Source: Pacificoceanicola sp049803835
Lineage (GTDB): Bacteria > Pseudomonadota > Alphaproteobacteria > Rhodobacterales > Rhodobacteraceae
Assembly: GCF_049803835.1 (NCBI RefSeq)
Contig: NZ_JBNAGK010000018.1
Coordinates: 1-64,000, forward strand
Reading direction: 5' to 3'
DNA: 64,000 bases
Shown here: piece after piece, positions 60,772-64,000 of the stretch
How positions within the stretch are numbered: the stretch's first letter is position 1
How the letters are laid out: each line of letters opens with the position of its first letter
Made by a program: the position numbers and the translations under genes
Notes under the pieces: model-generated
The model's input: the letters and a program-made list of their open reading frames with translations, nothing else
What the model was told of the DNA's origin: nothing
The model's database searches: none

Positions 60772-61616
60772 TTCACGGCCCCCAGTGTCAGACCTGCAAT
60801 GAAGTGCTTTTGCATCAGGAAGAACATCGCCACTGGCGGCAAGGCGGCCACGATGGAGCCCGCGCTCATCAGGTGATAGGCGGCGCGGAACTGGCTGTTG
60901 AACTCGGTGATGCCCGCCGTGACCGGCTGTGCGTCCGGTCCTTGGGTCAGCACGACGGCCCAGAAGTAGTCGTTCCAGATGAAGGTGAAGATCAGCACCG
61001 CCAGTGCGGCCAGCGCGGGTTTCATCAAGGGCAGGACGACGTACCAGAAGATCTTCCATTCCGCGACGCCCTCCACCCGGGCCGCCTCGATCAGTGGGAA
61101 GGGCAGGGCGCGGATGAAGTTGCGCATGAACAGCGTGCAGAAGCCGGTCTGGAACGCGATGTGGAACAGGATCAACCCGGTCTTGGTGTCATAGAGGTTG
61201 AGGTCGATCGTCAGATCGCGCACCGGCACCATCAGGATCTGGAACGGCACGAAGTTTCCCGCGATGAACATGAAGAAGATCAGCAGGTTGCCCTTGAACC
61301 GGTAGACTCCCAGCGCAAAACCCGCCATCGCCGACAGCGCCACTGCGCCGATCACGGTAGGAACGGTGATCAGTAGCGAATTCAGCAGGTAGCGGGGCAT
61401 GTTCGATTCAAAGAACACCCGGCCGTAGTTGGTGGCCATGTCGAAAGAGGACGGCAAACCCCAGTAATTGCCGTTGACGAAGTCCGCCTCGGGCTTGATC
61501 GAGAAATTGGCCACCGCGATCAACGGCAGGAGCCAGAGGATCAGAGCCAACGGCAGGAACGACTGGTAACTGATCTGTGCGGAGCGAGAGCGCTTTTCGA
61601 TCGGGGTCGGAAACAT
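60768..61616 (-). CDS. Carbohydrate ABC transporter permease (MalG type)
   Basis: A 282-residue inner-membrane permease with six predicted helices. The ATPase-contact EAA loop is PLIEAARVEGVAEWKIFWYVVLPL. It forms a heterodimer with the 61618-62565 protein. Start one base after the stop of that gene, so the two are cotranslated. No ATPase gene lies in the operon. Confidence 0.93.
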   Translation of the reverse strand: MFPTPIEKRSRSAQISYQSFLPLALILWLLPLIAVANFSIKPEADFVNGNYWGLPSSFDMATNYGRVFFESNMPRYLLNSLLITVPTVIGAVALSAMAGFALGVYRFKGNLLIFFMFIAGNFVPFQILMVPVRDLTIDLNLYDTKTGLILFHIAFQTGFCTLFMRNFIRALPFPLIEAARVEGVAEWKIFWYVVLPLMKPALAALAVLIFTFIWNDYFWAVVLTQGPDAQPVTAGITEFNSQFRAAYHLMSAGSIVAALPPVAMFFLMQKHFIAGLTLGAVK

Positions 61617-61617
61617 G

Positions 61618-62565
61618 TCAGCGTCCGCCTTTCTCGTCCTGGTACATCGACCACAGGAAGTAGACGATGAAACCGAGCATGATGAAGAACAGGATCACCG
61701 CGATGGCTGCGCCGTAGCCCATCCGGAACCCGAATTCGGAGAGGGATTCCTCGAACATGTAGAAGCTGAGGACACGCGTCGATCCGAACGGGCCACCATT
61801 GGTCATGACGGAAATCAGGTCAAACGACCTGAGCGCGCCGATGATCGTCACGACGAAGGCGATAAAGGTCGCGGGCCGCAATTGCGGCAGGATCACGTAC
61901 CACAGCATGCGCCAGCCCTTGGCACCATCGAGGCGCGCTGCCTCGACCTGCTCGGGGTCGACGGCGTTGAGGCCGGTCAGGTAGAGGATCATGCAATAGG
62001 CCGTCTGTGGCCAGAGGCCCGCCGCGATGATGCCGTAGGTCGCCATGCTTGGATCGCCCAGAATGTTCACCGGCCCAAAGCCGAAGAGGCCGATCAGGGC
62101 GTTCAGCAGGCCCTCGCGCGGCAGATAGAACCACGAAAACACCAGTCCCACGACGACCTGGCTGATGACGAAGGGGAAGAAGAAAAGCGACTTGTAGATG
62201 CGGATGCCGCGAACGGTCTGGTTCAGGAAAAGGGCGATGAACAAGCCTGCGGGGATCGCCAGAAGGTACAGCACCAGCCACTTGATGTTGTTCCAGAAAG
62301 AGGTTTCGAACTTGCGATCCATGTTCTGGTCGCCGATGCCCAGAAGCCGCTCGTAATTGGAGGTGCCGACCCAGGTGGCTTCGCCGAGGCCGTCCCATTC
62401 GTGCAGGCTGATCCAGAAGCTCTGGCCAATCGGGATGATGACGTAGACCGCAAAGAACAGGATCGCGGGCGCCAGGAACAGCAGCGGCGTGACCGCGATT
62501 TCGTTGCGCTTGTACCAGCCGCGCTGCGCTGGCGGATGCGTGTCGGGGACGGTGGCGTGGGACAT
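61618..62565 (-). CDS. Carbohydrate ABC transporter permease (MalF type)
   Basis: A 315-residue permease with six helices and the EAA loop EQVEAARLDGAKGWRMLWYV. It pairs with the MalG-type protein. It is separated from the binding-protein gene by 105 bp containing a hairpin that may lower downstream expression relative to the binding protein. Confidence 0.93.
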   Translation of the reverse strand: MSHATVPDTHPPAQRGWYKRNEIAVTPLLFLAPAILFFAVYVIIPIGQSFWISLHEWDGLGEATWVGTSNYERLLGIGDQNMDRKFETSFWNNIKWLVLYLLAIPAGLFIALFLNQTVRGIRIYKSLFFFPFVISQVVVGLVFSWFYLPREGLLNALIGLFGFGPVNILGDPSMATYGIIAAGLWPQTAYCMILYLTGLNAVDPEQVEAARLDGAKGWRMLWYVILPQLRPATFIAFVVTIIGALRSFDLISVMTNGGPFGSTRVLSFYMFEESLSEFGFRMGYGAAIAVILFFIMLGFIVYFLWSMYQDEKGGR

Positions 62566-62634
62566 CGGGCTTCCCTCAATGCAGAGGCGACCTTCGTGAC
62601 GAAAGGCGGCGCGGCGGCGTTCGGAAGGGATAAA

Positions 62635-62659
62635 CGGGGGCAGCGGCAGGCCGCCCCCG
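62635..62659 (-). promoter_or_regulatory. Intercistronic hairpin after the binding-protein gene
   Basis: CGGGGGC / GCCCCCG with an 11-base loop. Such hairpins after binding-protein genes often protect upstream mRNA from 3' decay and reduce permease expression. The short T-tract argues against full termination. Confidence 0.65.
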
Positions 62660-62670
62660 TCCGGGACAAA

Positions 62671-63936
62671 TCACTTGTAGATGCGCTGACGGGCGTCTTC
62701 GAGACGGGCCAGAATATCTTCAAGGTTGTCCGGGAAGACCATGAACTCCTGCAGACCTTCCATGCCGAAGCTGGCCATTTCCGCCGGGAAGTCTCGGTCG
62801 AAGAACTGCATGATCCCGCCGCCCGCGTTGTTCGACAGCATGTCGAAGCCCTGCCGCAGGAACTTGTCGTCGCCGATTTGGGCCTCTGCGTTCACCGGCA
62901 GTTGGCCGAGGGCGTCGCCGGCATTGATCTTGGTCTGGTTCTCGGCCGACACGACGAAGCGCAGGAATTCCTTGGCGGCGTCCATGTTCTGCGCGCCCGA
63001 TGCGATATGGAACGTGTCCGTCGGCGCGTCCTCGGCATAATCGACATCCGCGATCTTGGGGAACTGGTAGAAGTCCAGTTGATCGTCGGTCAGTCCGCCG
63101 TCGCGCATCGCCGCAACCGCGAAGTTGCCCATGAGGTAGGATGCGGCTTCGCCATTGACCATGAAGGGCAGCGCCTCCTGCCACGAATAGGTCTGGTGAT
63201 CGTCGATGAAGGCACCCATGTCGATCAGCTCGCGCCAGTTGGCAAAGGTCTGGCGGACGCGCTCATCGGTCCACGGGATCTCGCCCCGGGCCAGTTGCAT
63301 GTGGAAATCATAGCCATTGGTGCGGCTGTTGATGTAATCGAACCAGCCGCCTGCGGTCCAAAGGAACTTGGTCCCGATGGTGTAGCACTTGCGCCCTGAA
63401 TCGAGAATGGCCTGACAGTTGGCCTTTTCTTCTTCCCAGGTCGTGGGTTCGCTCAGACCCAGCTCGTCGAAGATGTCCTTCCGGTAGTAGATACCCCACT
63501 GGTAATAGGTGTACGGCACACCCCACTGGGCGCCGTCGATGGTCATCGCACCCTTGGTGGAGGCCAGCGCCTCGAATGCGGGTTCCTCCCACAGATCGGA
63601 CACATCGGCGAAGAGGCCCGCATTGACATAGGGCAGCATCCGGTTGGCCGCGTACCAGTTCACCACGTCCGGCGGGTTTGCCCCCAGGGCGTTGCGGATC
63701 TGGGTTTTCCAGGCCTCGCGGTCAACGATGGTCAGTTCGATGTTCAGGTCGGGATGCATCGCTCCGAAATCGGCGACCATGCCCTCCATCACGGCGCGCG
63801 GTGCAGGGTTCGACATGTCCGAGATGATCCTGAGATCCCCCGACAGAGCCATGCCATGCGACTCGGCGAAGGCTGTTCCGGCAAGCAGGGTGGCTGCGCC
63901 AAGCGCAACCCAGGCGGTTGTTTTCCTTGATTTCAC
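62671..63936 (-). CDS. Sugar ABC transporter substrate-binding protein (GTG start)
   Basis: A 421-residue extracellular solute-binding protein of family 1 type. It has a signal peptide (KSRKTTAWVALGAATLLAGT, cleavage near FAES) and the typical QWGVPYTYYQWGIYYRKDIF and TTWEEEKANCQAIL segments. The start is GTG at 63936, behind GGGAGG. It would capture an alpha-galactoside in view of the downstream GH36 enzyme, although no ATPase gene is visible; the ATPase may be a shared one elsewhere. Confidence 0.92.
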   Translation of the reverse strand: MKSRKTTAWVALGAATLLAGTAFAESHGMALSGDLRIISDMSNPAPRAVMEGMVADFGAMHPDLNIELTIVDREAWKTQIRNALGANPPDVVNWYAANRMLPYVNAGLFADVSDLWEEPAFEALASTKGAMTIDGAQWGVPYTYYQWGIYYRKDIFDELGLSEPTTWEEEKANCQAILDSGRKCYTIGTKFLWTAGGWFDYINSRTNGYDFHMQLARGEIPWTDERVRQTFANWRELIDMGAFIDDHQTYSWQEALPFMVNGEAASYLMGNFAVAAMRDGGLTDDQLDFYQFPKIADVDYAEDAPTDTFHIASGAQNMDAAKEFLRFVVSAENQTKINAGDALGQLPVNAEAQIGDDKFLRQGFDMLSNNAGGGIMQFFDRDFPAEMASFGMEGLQEFMVFPDNLEDILARLEDARQRIYK

Positions 63937-63966
63937 GGTATCCTCCCAGATGTTATCAGGAATGGT

Positions 63967-63999
63967 CCACTTATTGAGTTTGACATCCCATTTATTGAG
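63967..63999 (-). promoter_or_regulatory. Two direct repeats upstream of the galactoside operon
   Basis: On the minus strand CTCAATAAATGG and CTCAATAAGTGG occur with a start-to-start spacing of 21 bp (two helical turns), 30-65 bp before the GTG. This geometry fits a dimeric regulator or tandem activator site controlling the operon. The window ends within the region. Confidence 0.5.
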
Positions 64000-64000
64000 A

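Noticed and set aside
58495..63399. Long plus-strand frames opposite alpha-galactosidase and the ABC genes.
   Set aside because: Antisense shadows; the minus-strand products are clear GH36, permease and binding proteins.

Overview
The window looks like chromosomal DNA from a Rhodobacterales (Roseobacter-type, alphaproteobacterial) bacterium. This is inferred from the high GC content, a gap gene followed by a 47-residue companion, an F-ATPase zeta-inhibitor (DUF1476) gene next to purC, DUF2852, VPLPA-CTERM, Hint_2 and DUF6916 proteins, a RACo-type activator, and TRAP and ABC uptake operons. No rRNA, plasmid replication gene or intact insertion sequence is visible. One tRNA (Gly, anticodon CCC) is present.

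Left third (1-15.4 kb): the 5' part of gap and its small partner; a PepSY / cytochrome b / membrane-bound LuxR-type regulator group; an arginine-to-proline module (arginase and ornithine cyclodeaminase) divergent from an Lrp/AsnC regulator and an HDAC-like deacetylase; tRNA-Gly; a large 2Fe-2S/ASKHA corrinoid-activator homologue; a CaiB/BaiF CoA-transferase; a VPLPA-CTERM surface protein; agmatinase; a DM13 protein; and guaB.

15.4-21.8 kb is an accessory-looking segment. It starts with a frameshifted IS3-family OrfB remnant. It then carries three secreted or membrane genes that I cannot assign to a known system: a giant protein with a protease-like domain, Sel1-like repeats and a peptidoglycan-binding-like domain, divergent from an exported protein and a bitopic membrane protein. 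It ends in about 760 bp without a recognisable gene.

21.8-26.7 kb is housekeeping: bpt, RDD, DUF2852, prfB, ATPase zeta inhibitor and purC. It includes a pair of matched palindromes upstream of the DUF2852 gene. 26.7-35.7 kb is a surface and secretion locus: a TPR glycosyltransferase and TPR sulfotransferase, an intact Hint protein and a broken paralogue, two DUF6916 proteins, a GNAT enzyme and two phage-tail-collar proteins.

36.3-43.8 kb is a signalling block: a GGDEF-EAL protein, a CheB-CheR fusion, a single-domain response regulator and a hybrid histidine kinase. 43.9-48.6 kb encodes an RND efflux pair and an SH3 lipoprotein. 48.7-58 kb is a catabolic island: IclR, thiolase, acyl-CoA ligase and a PPC-domain protein run one way, and SDR, a TRAP transporter and a second SDR run the other, probably for uptake and oxidation of an organic acid or alcohol. 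A second IS3 remnant (OrfA) separates this from an alpha-galactoside operon (binding protein, two permeases and a GH36 alpha-galactosidase; no ATPase gene is visible) that runs to the right edge.
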